Positions 1-8,728 of a DNA stretch of 64,000 nt are shown one piece after another (the first letter of the stretch is position 1; every line of letters begins with the position of its first letter). This stretch comes from Streptomyces cinereus (GTDB lineage: Bacteria; Pseudomonadota; Gammaproteobacteria; Pseudomonadales; Moraxellaceae). The stretch is taken from NCBI GenBank assembly GCA_014647715.1, contig BMPS01000003.1, positions 1 to 64,000 of the forward strand, read 5' to 3'. Both the position numbers and the translations under genes were made by a program. The notes beneath the pieces are model-generated. The model was not told the DNA's origin and did not search any database. It was given only the letters and a program-made list of their open reading frames with translations.

Positions 1-1
1 G

Positions 2-121
2 TTTAAGCTTGAGTGTTTGAAAATCAAAACCAAGTTAAATCATTTCGCTTTGCGTTTAAAGTTACTCGTCTCCGCTAATCAGTCGGCTTTTGCCCAGCTT
101 AAGGCTATTAGCGGTGCGTAA
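2..121 (+). CDS. C-terminal end of an unidentified protein (5' end outside window)
   Basis: An open frame enters from the left edge and ends at a TAA at 119-121, giving about 39 residues (ending SAFAQLKAISGA). The tail is basic then alanine-rich and ordinary in composition. It is on the same strand as bioD, so it could be the end of another biotin gene, but I do not recognise the sequence and nothing visible proves that. It could also be chance. Confidence 0.35.
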   Translation, partial: FKLECLKIKTKLNHFALRLKLLVSANQSAFAQLKAISGA

Positions 122-204
122 CTTCAGCTGTTATTTTGCGACATTGATTAGAGTTGTGATAAAGTTTAGCAGATTTTTGCATGTATTTTAAAAAAGGAAT
201 CACA

Positions 205-376
205 ATGAAATTATTAAAAATGGCTGTGTTCATGGGTTGTGTATGGGCTGTTTATGAAAAATCAGCAACAAACTGTGCAAGAACTCATGCTAGCATTTGA
301 GCAAAAAATTGAAAAAATCACCCAATCAGCTCAAAAAACCACCCAGACCATTAACCATAAAGCAAGTAAGAAATAA
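205..376 (+). pseudogene. small single-pass membrane protein, apparently frameshifted
   Basis: An ATG at 205 has a good ribosome site (AAGGA about 7 bases upstream) and encodes MKLLKMAVFMGCVWAVYEK, a membrane-like helix, but this frame stops at 298-300. Another frame takes over at 254 (MKNQQQTVQELMLAFEQK...), encodes a polar coiled-coil-like tail of 40 residues, has no comparable ribosome site, and ends at TAA 374-376, sharing one base with the bioD ATG. Removing one A from the A5 run at 257-261 would join both into one protein of about 56 residues. The simplest reading is one small membrane protein broken by an extra A (mutation, slippage or sequencing error). The TAATG junction suggests translational coupling to bioD. 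Function unknown. Confidence 0.5.
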
Positions 377-1077
377 TGAATCTATCCAATGTTAACGATG
401 CTGCATCTTCACTAAACGGCGCGTATTTTGTCACAGGTACGGACACCGAAATCGGTAAAACCACTACTACGGCGCAATTGGTCAAAAGTCTGGCTGAACA
501 AGGCAAAAGGGTATATGCCATCAAGCCAGTCACCGCAGGCATGGAAACCGATGACAACGGGCAAACATATAGCGATGATGCAAGGCGCATTAATCAATTT
601 GCCAATGTCAAACCACCGCTGTCTGCCATTGCGCCTATCCAGCTAGCGACACCTTGCTCACCGCATATCGCCGCCCAAATTGATGACGTGACACTCACCA
701 AAACCCAATTAGTCGATACCATCCATAAGTCCATCGCAGCCTATCCTGCCGATGTGATTTTGGTTGAAGGGGCAGGCGGCTGGTTTACCCCTATTAACGA
801 ACAAGAAACGCTTGCTGATGTGGCAGCCGTGCTCAAATACCCTGTGATTGTGGTCGTCGGTATCAAGCTTGGCAGCCTTAATCATGCCATGCTAACCCTA
901 CAAGCAATTTGGCAAGCAGGGCTAAAAGTCGCTTTGGTTGTTTTTAACCAATTACAGAGCGATACGCCGTTTGTCGATGCGCAAATTGACTGGTTAAGTC
1001 AGCAAATTTTACGCCAGTCTACTGGGTATCAAAACCCGCCACCCTTGACGGTCAAACAAGGCGTTTTAACCCATTAA
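376..1077 (+). CDS. bioD: ATP-dependent dethiobiotin synthetase BioD
   Basis: BioD closes the ureido ring of dethiobiotin from 7,8-diaminononanoate, CO2 and ATP, the penultimate step of biotin synthesis, in the cytosol. At 233 residues it has the family's size. The P-loop GTDTEIGKTT lies at residues 21-30, the substrate-binding KPVTAG at 50-55, and VEGAGGW at about 130-136, all diagnostic. The ATG overlaps by one base the stop of the small upstream frame, so its translation may be coupled to it. The other biotin genes are not in the window. Identification is firm. Confidence 0.95.
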   Translation: MNLSNVNDAASSLNGAYFVTGTDTEIGKTTTTAQLVKSLAEQGKRVYAIKPVTAGMETDDNGQTYSDDARRINQFANVKPPLSAIAPIQLATPCSPHIAAQIDDVTLTKTQLVDTIHKSIAAYPADVILVEGAGGWFTPINEQETLADVAAVLKYPVIVVVGIKLGSLNHAMLTLQAIWQAGLKVALVVFNQLQSDTPFVDAQIDWLSQQILRQSTGYQNPPPLTVKQGVLTH

Positions 1078-1094
1078 ATTTTTATCCAATCACA

Positions 1095-1123
1095 TTGCAT
1101 TTTGGCATAAGTTATGGTATAAA
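1095..1123 (+). promoter_or_regulatory. candidate sigma-70 promoter for rpmB-rpmG
   Basis: TTGCAT at 1095-1100 and TATAAA at 1118-1123 are separated by 17 bases. Transcription from here would give a leader of roughly 250 nt before rpmB, which contains the folded element at 1251-1357. Inferred from sequence only. Confidence 0.5.
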
Positions 1124-1250
1124 TAGCGGCTTTAAATTTACTAGCGATTTTTTGACGCTTGCTTAAAATGGTTTTGATTGACGCAAGTCAAGTTACTAGC
1201 CGTGAGTAGCTAATTTTAAGTGCGCCGCCAAAAGATTAATTATTGATTCA

Positions 1251-1357
1251 AACTGAGATACTCAACACTAGAATCGTTGAAACCCTAGCTTTTTTAGCTT
1301 CAATGATATGCGAGATGTGCGAGTATCAGTTGTGACAGGCATGAGCAGCCCTCATGC
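1251..1357 (+). promoter_or_regulatory. structured 5' leader of rpmB (candidate ribosomal-protein or attenuation element)
   Basis: The outer stem pairs AACT 1251-1254 plus GATACTC 1257-1263 with GAGTATC 1321-1327 plus AGTT 1328-1331, leaving a two-base bulge. Inside, ATCGTTGAA 1273-1281 pairs with TTCAATGAT 1299-1307 through one G-U, and AGCT repeats at 1287 and 1296 can close a T-rich loop. A separate perfect hairpin, GCATGAG 1339-1345 with CTCATGC 1351-1357, sits about 20 bases before the rpmB ATG, next to its ribosome site (TAGGAG). The nested pairing is seen directly; a role in controlling L28/L33 synthesis is inferred. Confidence 0.5.
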
Positions 1358-1377
1358 ACACCGATTAGGAGTAAGCC

Positions 1378-1614
1378 ATGTCTCGAGTATGCCAAGTGAC
1401 TGGAAAACGCCCAGCGGTAGGTAACAATGTTTCTCACGCAAACAACAAAACCCGCCGTCGTTTTCTACCAAATCTACACACCCATCGTTTTTGGGTAGAG
1501 AGCGAAAACCGCTTTGTTAAGCTTCGCTTGACTACCAAAGGTATGCGTATCATTGATAAAGTTGGTATTGACCAAGTTTTAACTGATATGCGTGCTCGTG
1601 GCGAAAAAATCTAA
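1378..1614 (+). CDS. rpmB: 50S ribosomal protein L28
   Basis: This is a structural protein of the large ribosomal subunit. At 78 residues it is exactly the gammaproteobacterial length, and it shows the family start [12 protein letters not shown], the central [10 protein letters not shown] and [10 protein letters not shown]. The ribosome site TAGGAG lies about 8 bases upstream. It is followed after 35 bases by rpmG, the conserved L28-L33 pair, and both are likely to be made from one transcript ending at the hairpin at 1841-1877. The long folded leader is described separately. Confidence 0.98.
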   Translation: MSRVCQVTGKRPAVGNNVSHANNKTRRRFLPNLHTHRFWVESENRFVKLRLTTKGMRIIDKVGIDQVLTDMRARGEKI

Positions 1615-1649
1615 TTTTTGCCTTTTCATATTCTTAGGGAGCAATTGCG

Positions 1650-1805
1650 ATGCGTGATAAAATCAAATTAGTTTCAACTGCAGGTACGGGTTATTTTTAT
1701 ACCACGACCAAAAACAAACGTACCATGCCAAACAAAATGGAAATCAAAAAATTTGATCCAGTGGTACGTCAACATGTTGTATTCAAAGAAGCTAAAATCA
1801 AATAA
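1650..1805 (+). CDS. rpmG: 50S ribosomal protein L33
   Basis: A 51-residue basic protein ([20 protein letters not shown] at the start, ending KEAKIK) that matches L33 of the large ribosomal subunit. AGGGAG about 9 bases before the ATG is the ribosome site. It has no CxxC zinc pairs, so it is the zinc-independent form typical of this lineage. It is the second gene of the rpmB operon, followed by a strong terminator. Confidence 0.97.
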   Translation: MRDKIKLVSTAGTGYFYTTTKNKRTMPNKMEIKKFDPVVRQHVVFKEAKIK

Positions 1806-1840
1806 TTGACTGACACAGTCTATTTGACGCGCTATTTGAT

Positions 1841-1877
1841 AAAAAAGTGGGTAACTTAGGTTAACCCACTTTTTTTA
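1841..1877 (+). terminator. Rho-independent terminator of rpmB-rpmG
   Basis: AAGTGGGT and ACCCACTT pair around a short loop and are flanked by an A-run and a run of seven T. Confidence 0.85.
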
Positions 1878-2004
1878 TGCACAAAAATTATAAAATCGCT
1901 GAAAAATTGGCAGAAAATATCAGTTGCTCCCAATCGCTACCATGATGGATGGTAAGACGAGTTGCAAGGCGTCTTGGCAGCTGAAACAGCCAAGGGAGCC
2001 GATG

Positions 2005-3471
2005 TTACTTGTGCAGTTGGTGACTACTTAAAGTATGGGCATCGCTAGTAGCACTGGCGGCAGTCGATGGGGCTACGACAACCGCAGGTAAGGGTTTGAG
2101 ACTGTTTTCAAATTCTGGCAATATCGCTTTAATAGCCTCACCCATCACCAATTGCGGCTCAGACGGCTCAAAGCCCATCATTTTTTCCCGTTCAGCAATG
2201 CGTTTACTGGCGGCTTCAAACGCAGGTTGAAAACGGCGAAGCTTGGGTAAGCTTTCAGCAAAAAATGCTTGTCCAAAGTAAGTATATTCGGCTTCATTAG
2301 AACAGCCAAACGATGATTTGTTTGCCGCTGAGGCAGTAATCACGAGGGTGTCTGGTGATTTTAACTCATTGATAAATGAGCCAGAATAACAGGCAGATAC
2401 CACAATGACGCGCCATTTAATGCCAGATTTATCCAATGATTGGCGTAGCCATTTGGCATCGACATTATCGAGCGCTAGCGGTGGATTGGACATCTCAATC
2501 ACCTTGTCACCCCCATGCGAGGTCAAGGTCAAAAATAGCACGTCTTCATTGACATCCATTTTTTTGGCGATACTTTGCAAAGCGCGTTCAATACTGGTTT
2601 TACTGGCAATCGGTAGCGCAGACAGGGTATTGGTGTTGTTAATGAGTTCCACCGAGCGTCCTGCTGTGCCAAATTGATGGTCAAAGTAATCTTTGGTCAG
2701 CTCAATTTCTGAACGGAATACATCTTGCTCGCCATGACCTGCGACACCCATAAAGTACCAATCATGTATAGTCGGGCGTTGCGGCTGCACGTTATTTAGC
2801 ATATCAGCCAGAAGCTCAGGCTGCGCATAAAATGCCGCTTCAGTGACCACGGGTTCGACGGGGTCGGATTGAAAAATCGGCTCAGATTGCACGTTTTTTT
2901 GCCACACACTGAGTACGGCAAACGCACCTAGCATAATCAGGACACGCTCAATCCATGACCAGCGTAATTGATTGCCAAAAATCCACAGCAGCGATAACGA
3001 CTGCCAAACAAACGCCAATACGAACACAATACCAATCGTATCAAACGTCCATTCAGGTAGCCAGCCCAGATCTGATATAAACTGAATCAAGCTTTGCACC
3101 AGCATCATAAAGGTGTCAGCACACAGCCACAAAATCGCCGGCACAAAAATCAGCATGGCATTAAAATGACGTTTGGCAAGAATCAATCCTGCTACCAACA
3201 TCACCATCGGCCACACCAAATAACTAATCAGCCCTTGTGGATTAAAATGGGTGGCATCTTCAGCAACGAGCCACGAAAACAGCAAATTACTCGCCAGTGC
3301 CGTCAATCCAAACAATAAAAACTGCCATACAGTGGGCTTGACCCAATAAAACGCGCGTTTTGAGCCTATTAGCATGTGACCCGTGGCACGGATATTGGCG
3401 ATGACGTTATGAGAAAAACGTTTGAGCGGGGTTAAATCAAGATCGGTAAGAGAAGTTGGCAAAATATCCAC
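2005..3471 (-). CDS. membrane-anchored C13 (legumain-like) cysteine peptidase
   Basis: The N-terminal half (about residues 45-190) holds four to five hydrophobic helices. The C-terminal half is a caspase-fold peptidase of the C13 family: YFMGVAGHGEQDVF near 240-255, the catalytic histidine in LTLTSHGGDK at about 319 and the catalytic cysteine in VVSACYSGSF at about 361. Natural substrates are unknown; proteins of this layout occur in Moraxellaceae and other proteobacteria, usually as 'C13 family peptidase'. The start is GTG with no clear ribosome site, so it may lie a little further in. It stands alone, convergent with rpmG. Family call is firm, role unknown. Confidence 0.85.
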   Translation of the reverse strand: MDILPTSLTDLDLTPLKRFSHNVIANIRATGHMLIGSKRAFYWVKPTVWQFLLFGLTALASNLLFSWLVAEDATHFNPQGLISYLVWPMVMLVAGLILAKRHFNAMLIFVPAILWLCADTFMMLVQSLIQFISDLGWLPEWTFDTIGIVFVLAFVWQSLSLLWIFGNQLRWSWIERVLIMLGAFAVLSVWQKNVQSEPIFQSDPVEPVVTEAAFYAQPELLADMLNNVQPQRPTIHDWYFMGVAGHGEQDVFRSEIELTKDYFDHQFGTAGRSVELINNTNTLSALPIASKTSIERALQSIAKKMDVNEDVLFLTLTSHGGDKVIEMSNPPLALDNVDAKWLRQSLDKSGIKWRVIVVSACYSGSFINELKSPDTLVITASAANKSSFGCSNEAEYTYFGQAFFAESLPKLRRFQPAFEAASKRIAEREKMMGFEPSEPQLVMGEAIKAILPEFENSLKPLPAVVVAPSTAASATSDAHTLSSHQLHK

Positions 3472-3806
3472 GCTGTTAAAAAGCTGATTCTAAATGGGTA
3501 GGCAAGTAGCCATAAAATAATAATACAAAATAGCGATGGGGTGTTAACAACTTTATCAATCATTCGTGTTTAGAATCTTAATCATCAACGCCAGCAAATC
3601 ATACCGCTAAAAAATTAATTTATCTAAAACCGCTAATAAATGAATAAAATTTTCTATTAACCTAAAATCATGAAATTATTTATCAATAAAATTGATTTTA
3701 TGATATAATAAAATATATGCTATGATGGTATTGTAGGCTATTTTATTTGCTTTAAGTGTTTTATATTTCATAAATAAAAAATGGTATTAAAAAGAGTTTT
3801 AGACGG
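3472..3806. other. AT-rich intergenic region upstream of nhaA
   Basis: Very AT-rich, with long A/T runs and a TATAAT-like hexamer at 3704-3709 that could serve nhaA but lacks a convincing -35. The divergent peptidase promoter must also lie here. I see no RNA gene or repeat. Confidence 0.4.
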
Positions 3807-5027
3807 ATGATAGTATTTAACCAATTTAAAAAATTTTTGGCACACGATATGGCGGCGGGTATAGTGTTGGCGTTTGCCGCTGTGTTGGCGATGGTGGTAG
3901 CAAACTCTCCGATGAGTGACATATACGAGCACTTTTTGCATCTGCCTATTTCGATAAAAATCGGCTCTTTTAGTATCGATCATCATTTATTACACTGGAT
4001 CAACGATGGCTTGATGGTAGTTTTTTTCTTTTTAGTGGGGCTTGAGCTCAAGCGGGAAATGCTGGTGGGTGAGCTATCAGACGTCAAAAAAGTTGTCTTG
4101 CCTGCGATTGCTGCAGTCGGTGGCATGATGGTACCTGCGATTTTTTATGCCGCATTTAATTATCAGCATGCAGATTTGATGAAAGGTTGGGCGATTCCGG
4201 CGGCGACAGATATTGCGTTTGCCTTAGGCGTGCTGACTTTACTGGGCAATCGCGTGCCCGCCGCGCTCAAAGTATTCTTGGCATCGATTGCTATTTTTGA
4301 TGATATTGGCGCGATTATCATTATTGCGTTATTTTACTCATCGGGTCTGTCCATGGCGGCACTGGCTTGGGTTGGGGTATGTTTGGTGATATTGTGGCTC
4401 ATGAATCGCTTTAACGTCACGCGTACCACCGCTTATATAATGATTGGCGTTTTGCTATGGGCGGCCATGTTAAAGTCGGGGCTACATGCGACGCTTGCCG
4501 GTGTGCTGCTTGCGCTATTCATCCCAATGACAGACAACAAGCACCCTGAGCATTCACCCCTCGAATCGGTTGAACATGATTTGCAGGACACAGTCAGTTT
4601 TATTATTTTACCAATTTTTGCGTTTGCCAATGCGGGCATTTATCTTGGTGGTACCGGGATATCCTCGCTGTTTCATACGGTACCGCTCGGTATCGCCCTA
4701 GGACTGCTGCTGGGCAAGCCGATTGGGGTGATGTTATTTAGTTGGCTTGGCGTCAAGCTTGGGTTAGCCCGCTTGCCTACCAATGTTGATTGGCGACAAG
4801 TATTTGGCGTGGCGATTTTATGTGGTATTGGCTTTACCATGAGTTTATTTATTGGTGGGCTTGCCTTTGCGGGACTTGAGGTCAAACCGTTTGACGAACG
4901 AATTGGCATTATTTTAGGGTCATTATTGGCAGGTATGCTAGGGTATTTTTACCTCAAGAAAGTATTACCAACCCAAGCGCTGACACAGCAGGTGAGTAAT
5001 CCTGATGACCATACCTATATTCGCTAA
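3807..5027 (+). CDS. nhaA: Na+/H+ antiporter NhaA
   Basis: Inner-membrane electrogenic antiporter exporting Na+ for 2 H+, used for pH and salt homeostasis. At 406 residues it has the family length. Visible family signatures are HWINDGLMVVFFFLVGLELK near 67-86, GWAIPAATDIAFALGVL around 130-147 with the cation-binding aspartates (ATDIAFA and FDDIGAI near 165), and GIGFTMSLFIGGLAF near the C-terminus. It is a single gene; an AT-rich region precedes it and a strong hairpin terminator follows. Confidence 0.97.
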   Translation: MIVFNQFKKFLAHDMAAGIVLAFAAVLAMVVANSPMSDIYEHFLHLPISIKIGSFSIDHHLLHWINDGLMVVFFFLVGLELKREMLVGELSDVKKVVLPAIAAVGGMMVPAIFYAAFNYQHADLMKGWAIPAATDIAFALGVLTLLGNRVPAALKVFLASIAIFDDIGAIIIIALFYSSGLSMAALAWVGVCLVILWLMNRFNVTRTTAYIMIGVLLWAAMLKSGLHATLAGVLLALFIPMTDNKHPEHSPLESVEHDLQDTVSFIILPIFAFANAGIYLGGTGISSLFHTVPLGIALGLLLGKPIGVMLFSWLGVKLGLARLPTNVDWRQVFGVAILCGIGFTMSLFIGGLAFAGLEVKPFDERIGIILGSLLAGMLGYFYLKKVLPTQALTQQVSNPDDHTYIR

Positions 5028-5069
5028 ACTATTTACCCAAGGGTAGTGTAACGATAAATAAAATCTACA

Positions 5070-5102
5070 AATGATAGCAACCAATATTGCTATCATTTTT
5101 TT
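5070..5102 (+). terminator. Rho-independent terminator of nhaA
   Basis: ATGATAGCAA pairs perfectly with TTGCTATCAT around a six-base loop, followed by seven T. Confidence 0.88.
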
Positions 5103-5140
5103 ATCCCAATAATTTTGTGATCAATAATAAGGAAAACGCC

Positions 5141-5545
5141 ATGCTAACTAACAAGATAAAGGGTAAAAAAGCCGCATGGTTGGGCGGTGGGGTGGCGATA
5201 GTTGGTCTATTGGCAAGTTGCGCCGGCGTGGCGTACCAATCGCTGCAAAATGGCAAGTTAAACGATATCAAAGAAAGCATTGAGAGTGTGCCCAAAAAAA
5301 CGCTGACGCTAAACGGCACCTTTACCCAAAGCTTAGAGCAATCTGAATTTAATGACGGTACGACCAAATACCATGTATTTGACCCGAACAACCTGCTAGC
5401 CGAGTATGCCAAAGCACAAGGTCAAACGGGCGTGTCGATTAGTTTACCTGTCTGCATTGAAGGGCGGGTAACTGAAAAAGGACGTTACGGACATTTAGGA
5501 AAATATCCGTATGAGCTGTGGGTGGATAAAATTTGCCAGTCCTAG
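5141..5545 (+). CDS. small predicted lipoprotein, function unknown
   Basis: I place the start at 5141 because AAGGA stands about 9 bases upstream and because an earlier in-frame start would lie in the nhaA terminator. The 134-residue product begins with a positive MLTNKIKGKK, a hydrophobic stretch and the lipobox LLASC, so the mature protein should be lipid-anchored. The rest is a soluble domain with no motif I recognise; two further cysteines (LPVCIEG and DKICQS) could pair. A short sequence separates it from the convergent LysR gene. Confidence 0.7.
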   Translation: MLTNKIKGKKAAWLGGGVAIVGLLASCAGVAYQSLQNGKLNDIKESIESVPKKTLTLNGTFTQSLEQSEFNDGTTKYHVFDPNNLLAEYAKAQGQTGVSISLPVCIEGRVTEKGRYGHLGKYPYELWVDKICQS

Positions 5546-5580
5546 ACCAGTGCTAGATAAGCAGCTTGTCTGACCATCCT

Positions 5581-6618
5581 TCATTGACGGTCAGGATCAA
5601 TTTCAACCAAATCAATAGGCTGGGTATGCAGCGAACCGTCTTGAATCGCAGTCTGTAGCGGATACTTGATGCGCTCTTCGGCGATGATTTGTCGCGACAC
5701 ATGTTGAATCAACTGACGTAACCAACGATGCGCAGGGTGATGCTGTAATAGCGGCGACCATGCCATCGTCAATTCAAACTCTGGAATAAAAAATGGCGGC
5801 TCTTTAATCACGATATCATCATTATTTGCTTGCATTCGCGCTACCCGAGTCGGCAGCGTGGCAATTAAGTCTTTATTGGCGGTGAGCATGGCAGGCATCT
5901 GATAATGACGGGTAAAGACACTGATTTGACGTTTTTGACCGAGACGTTGTAACGCCGCATCAATCGAGCCAAGTCCACCAGATTTTTCGGGATTGACTCC
6001 AAAACCCACCCCCATGCCTGTTTTAGAAACCCAAACGTGCTGAGCTTTAAGATAATTTTTTAGGTTAAAGCGATTGACATATGGACTATCAGCCGACAAC
6101 AAACAACTAAAAGTATCACGCCAAATCAGCACTTGGTGAAAGCTTTGCGGTACCTCGTTAAAACGATTAATCGCCAAATCAACACGCCCTTGCTCCATAT
6201 CTCGATAGGAGACATCTGATGGCGTCAAAAAGTCCAAAATCACGTTTGGGGCTTCACTGCGCAGCGCTTTGACCAATCTAGGCACCAGCGTCGCTTCGGC
6301 ATAATCTGACGTCATAATCCGAAACACACGACTTGAGGTATAAGGACGAAACTCAGTACGCGGCTCTAATAGCTGGGTTAAATCCGCTAACAATTCGCGA
6401 ACGCGCGGCTGTAATTCAAGCGCTCGCTCCGTCGGCGTCATGCCTTCAGACGAGCGAATCAACAAGGGATCATTAAACAACTTACGCAAACGACGTAAAA
6501 TATTACTCATGGCTGGCTGGGTAATGCCGAGTTGCTCAGAGGCTCTGGTGACGTTTTTTTCTCGAAGTAACACATCAAGATGCACCAAAAGGTTCAAATC
6601 CACACGTTGTAAATCCAT
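5581..6618 (-). CDS. LysR-family transcriptional regulator (NodD/LinR-like subgroup)
   Basis: The N-terminal winged helix-turn-helix (residues about 1-65, MDLQRVDLNLLVHLDVLLRE... QPAMSNILRRLRKLFNDPLL) is typical LysR, and the rest is the periplasmic-binding-protein-like effector domain. At 345 residues it is somewhat longer than the usual 300, with an extended C-terminus. It lies divergent from aceA across a 445-base AT-rich gap, so it may regulate aceA, itself or both; this is inferred from position only. The effector is unknown. Confidence 0.85.
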   Translation of the reverse strand: MDLQRVDLNLLVHLDVLLREKNVTRASEQLGITQPAMSNILRRLRKLFNDPLLIRSSEGMTPTERALELQPRVRELLADLTQLLEPRTEFRPYTSSRVFRIMTSDYAEATLVPRLVKALRSEAPNVILDFLTPSDVSYRDMEQGRVDLAINRFNEVPQSFHQVLIWRDTFSCLLSADSPYVNRFNLKNYLKAQHVWVSKTGMGVGFGVNPEKSGGLGSIDAALQRLGQKRQISVFTRHYQMPAMLTANKDLIATLPTRVARMQANNDDIVIKEPPFFIPEFELTMAWSPLLQHHPAHRWLRQLIQHVSRQIIAEERIKYPLQTAIQDGSLHTQPIDLVEIDPDRQ

Positions 6619-7063
6619 AAATTACTGTTTGTCTAGTTAAAAGTTAAGAAAAAAAGGCTAAAACCGCTAGTTTTAACAGGGCTAAAACCTAGCAATAAAA
6701 CTTAAGTTATTGATTGTATTATACTATATTTTAAATAAATACTAAAGATACGAATCATTAAATAGCTAAATTATGAATTAAAGGGTATAGTGCATTCATT
6801 CCATTATTTAAGCCAACTTAAAGCTTTATTAGTGCCAAAATAGAATTCTTAATTTTAACAGACTATTTAATATCACTGTAAGAAATATCACGTATTTTGT
6901 TAAAAAAATTGTTATGCTATTTGGAGATTTAGTTGTGTCTTAAACATTATTTATATTTTCGGTGTTTAACGCTCGCTAAATATTGGCTTATTTAAGACTT
7001 TTGCTATTATCACAACAATCATCCTAAGTTTTTTTATCCCACCATCCTCAACAGGAGACTGCT
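6619..7063. other. divergent intergenic region, LysR gene / aceA
   Basis: AT-rich. A ten-base direct repeat GGCTAAAACC occurs at 6656-6665 and 6680-6689, 24 bases apart, close to the LysR start; it could be part of an operator. No clear consensus promoter or RNA gene is seen. AACAGGAGAC before 7064 is the aceA ribosome site. Confidence 0.4.
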
Positions 7064-8653
7064 ATGTCAACTTACGTTTCAGCGATTGACCATATCCGTG
7101 AACTAAAAGCCAAATATGGTAACTGGAAAAACATCAGCGAAAATGATGCTGCGCGTTTGGTTATCCAAAACCGTTTTAAAACAGGTTTAGAAATCGCTCA
7201 ATACACTGCCGACATCATGCGTCGTGATATGGCAGCTTATGATGCTGACAAATCAAAATACACCCAATCTCTTGGTGCATGGCATGGCTTTATCGGTCAA
7301 CAAACCATGTATGCGGTAAAAAAATACTTCGGTACTACTGAACGTAAATATATCTATCTTTCAGGTTGGATGGTTGCTGCGCTTCGCTCAGAATTTGGTC
7401 CACTACCTGACCAATCTATGCACGAAAAAACCGCTGTGCCAAAATTAATCGAAGAAATCTACACTTTCTTACGTCAAGCGGACGAAAAAGTATTAAACGA
7501 TTACTTCCGTGAATTAAATGCGGCGCAAGAAGCAGGTCAAGACACTAAAGCCATCTTAGACAAAATCAACAACTTTGAATCACACATCGTGCCAATCATC
7601 GCTGACATCGACGCAGGTTTTGGTAACGAAGAAGCAACTTACTTGCTCACCAAACAAATGATCCAAGCCGGTGCTTGTGCTATCCAAGTTGAAAACCAAG
7701 TATCAGACGCCAAACAATGTGGTCACCAAGATGGTAAAGTCACCGTACCACACGAAGACTTCATCGCAAAACTTAACGCGATTCGTTATGCGTTCTTAGA
7801 GCTTGGCATTGACAATGGTGTAATCGTTGCCCGTACTGACTCTGAAGGTGCGTCATTAACGCAAAAACTTCCTGTGTCACGTGAGCCAGGCGACCTTGCT
7901 TCACAATACTTAGACTTCTTAGAAGTTGAAGAAGTGACGTTAGAAAATGCAAGCGAGTACGATGTTCTGTTAAAACGTGATGGTAAATTGGTTCGCCCAA
8001 CTCGTATGCCAAACGGCTTGTACTCATTCCGCGAAGGCACCAACATTGACCGCGTAGTACTTGACTGTGTGACTGCCCTTGAAAACGGTGCTGATTTACT
8101 ATGGATTGAAACGCCAACACCAGACGTCGCGCACATCAAATCAATGACTGACCGTATCGTTGCGCAAGTGCCAGATGCTAAGCTTGTTTACAACAACAGC
8201 CCATCATTCAACTGGACACTCAACTTCCGTAAACAAGTCATCGCAAAATGGGAAAAAGAAGGCAAAGACATCTCAGCTTACGACAAAGCGAACTTAATGT
8301 CTGCTGACTACGACAACACTGAGTTGAATGCCGCTGCTGATGAACTAGCGCGCACCTTCCAAGCTGATGCGTCACGTGAAGCCTGTGTATTCCACCACTT
8401 GATCACCTTACCTACTTTCCACACGGCGGCATTAAGTACGCACCAGTTGGCAAAAGGTTACTTCGGTGACAAAGGTATGCTAGCTTACGTTGAAGAAGTA
8501 CAACGTAAAGAACTCCGTGAAGGCGTTGCGGCAGTTAAGCACCAAGCTATGGCTGGCTCTGACATCGGTGATGACCATAAAGAAATCTTCTCGGGTGAGA
8601 ACGCATTGAAAGCGGGCGGCGCTAAAAACACTGCCAATCAATTTGGTCACTAA
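7064..8653 (+). CDS. aceA: isocitrate lyase
   Basis: It cleaves isocitrate to succinate and glyoxylate, the first glyoxylate-shunt step, letting cells grow on acetate or fatty acids. At 529 residues it is the long form found in Pseudomonas and Acinetobacter rather than the 434-residue E. coli form. The catalytic loop reads KQCGH at about 217-221 (KKCGH in the short form) and the metal-site ADIDAGFGNEEATY lies around 180-193. A strong ribosome site (AGGAG) and unusually uniform codon choice suggest high expression. Malate synthase is not in the window. Confidence 0.96.
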   Translation: MSTYVSAIDHIRELKAKYGNWKNISENDAARLVIQNRFKTGLEIAQYTADIMRRDMAAYDADKSKYTQSLGAWHGFIGQQTMYAVKKYFGTTERKYIYLSGWMVAALRSEFGPLPDQSMHEKTAVPKLIEEIYTFLRQADEKVLNDYFRELNAAQEAGQDTKAILDKINNFESHIVPIIADIDAGFGNEEATYLLTKQMIQAGACAIQVENQVSDAKQCGHQDGKVTVPHEDFIAKLNAIRYAFLELGIDNGVIVARTDSEGASLTQKLPVSREPGDLASQYLDFLEVEEVTLENASEYDVLLKRDGKLVRPTRMPNGLYSFREGTNIDRVVLDCVTALENGADLLWIETPTPDVAHIKSMTDRIVAQVPDAKLVYNNSPSFNWTLNFRKQVIAKWEKEGKDISAYDKANLMSADYDNTELNAAADELARTFQADASREACVFHHLITLPTFHTAALSTHQLAKGYFGDKGMLAYVEEVQRKELREGVAAVKHQAMAGSDIGDDHKEIFSGENALKAGGAKNTANQFGH

Positions 8654-8682
8654 TTCTTCATTGACTGATTGATTAATTAACA

Positions 8683-8714
8683 AAAACACCTCACGGCATG
8701 TGGGGTGTTTTTTT
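8683..8714. terminator. terminator between aceA and the potassium channel gene
   Basis: AACACC and GGTGTT pair around a loop, with A-run before and T-run after, so it can work on both convergent transcripts. Confidence 0.75.
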
Positions 8715-8728
8715 ATGAGCGGATAAAA

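Noticed and set aside
7773-8139. Two overlapping frames of about 115 codons antisense to aceA
   Set aside because: They arise from strong codon bias in a highly expressed gene and have no ribosome sites.
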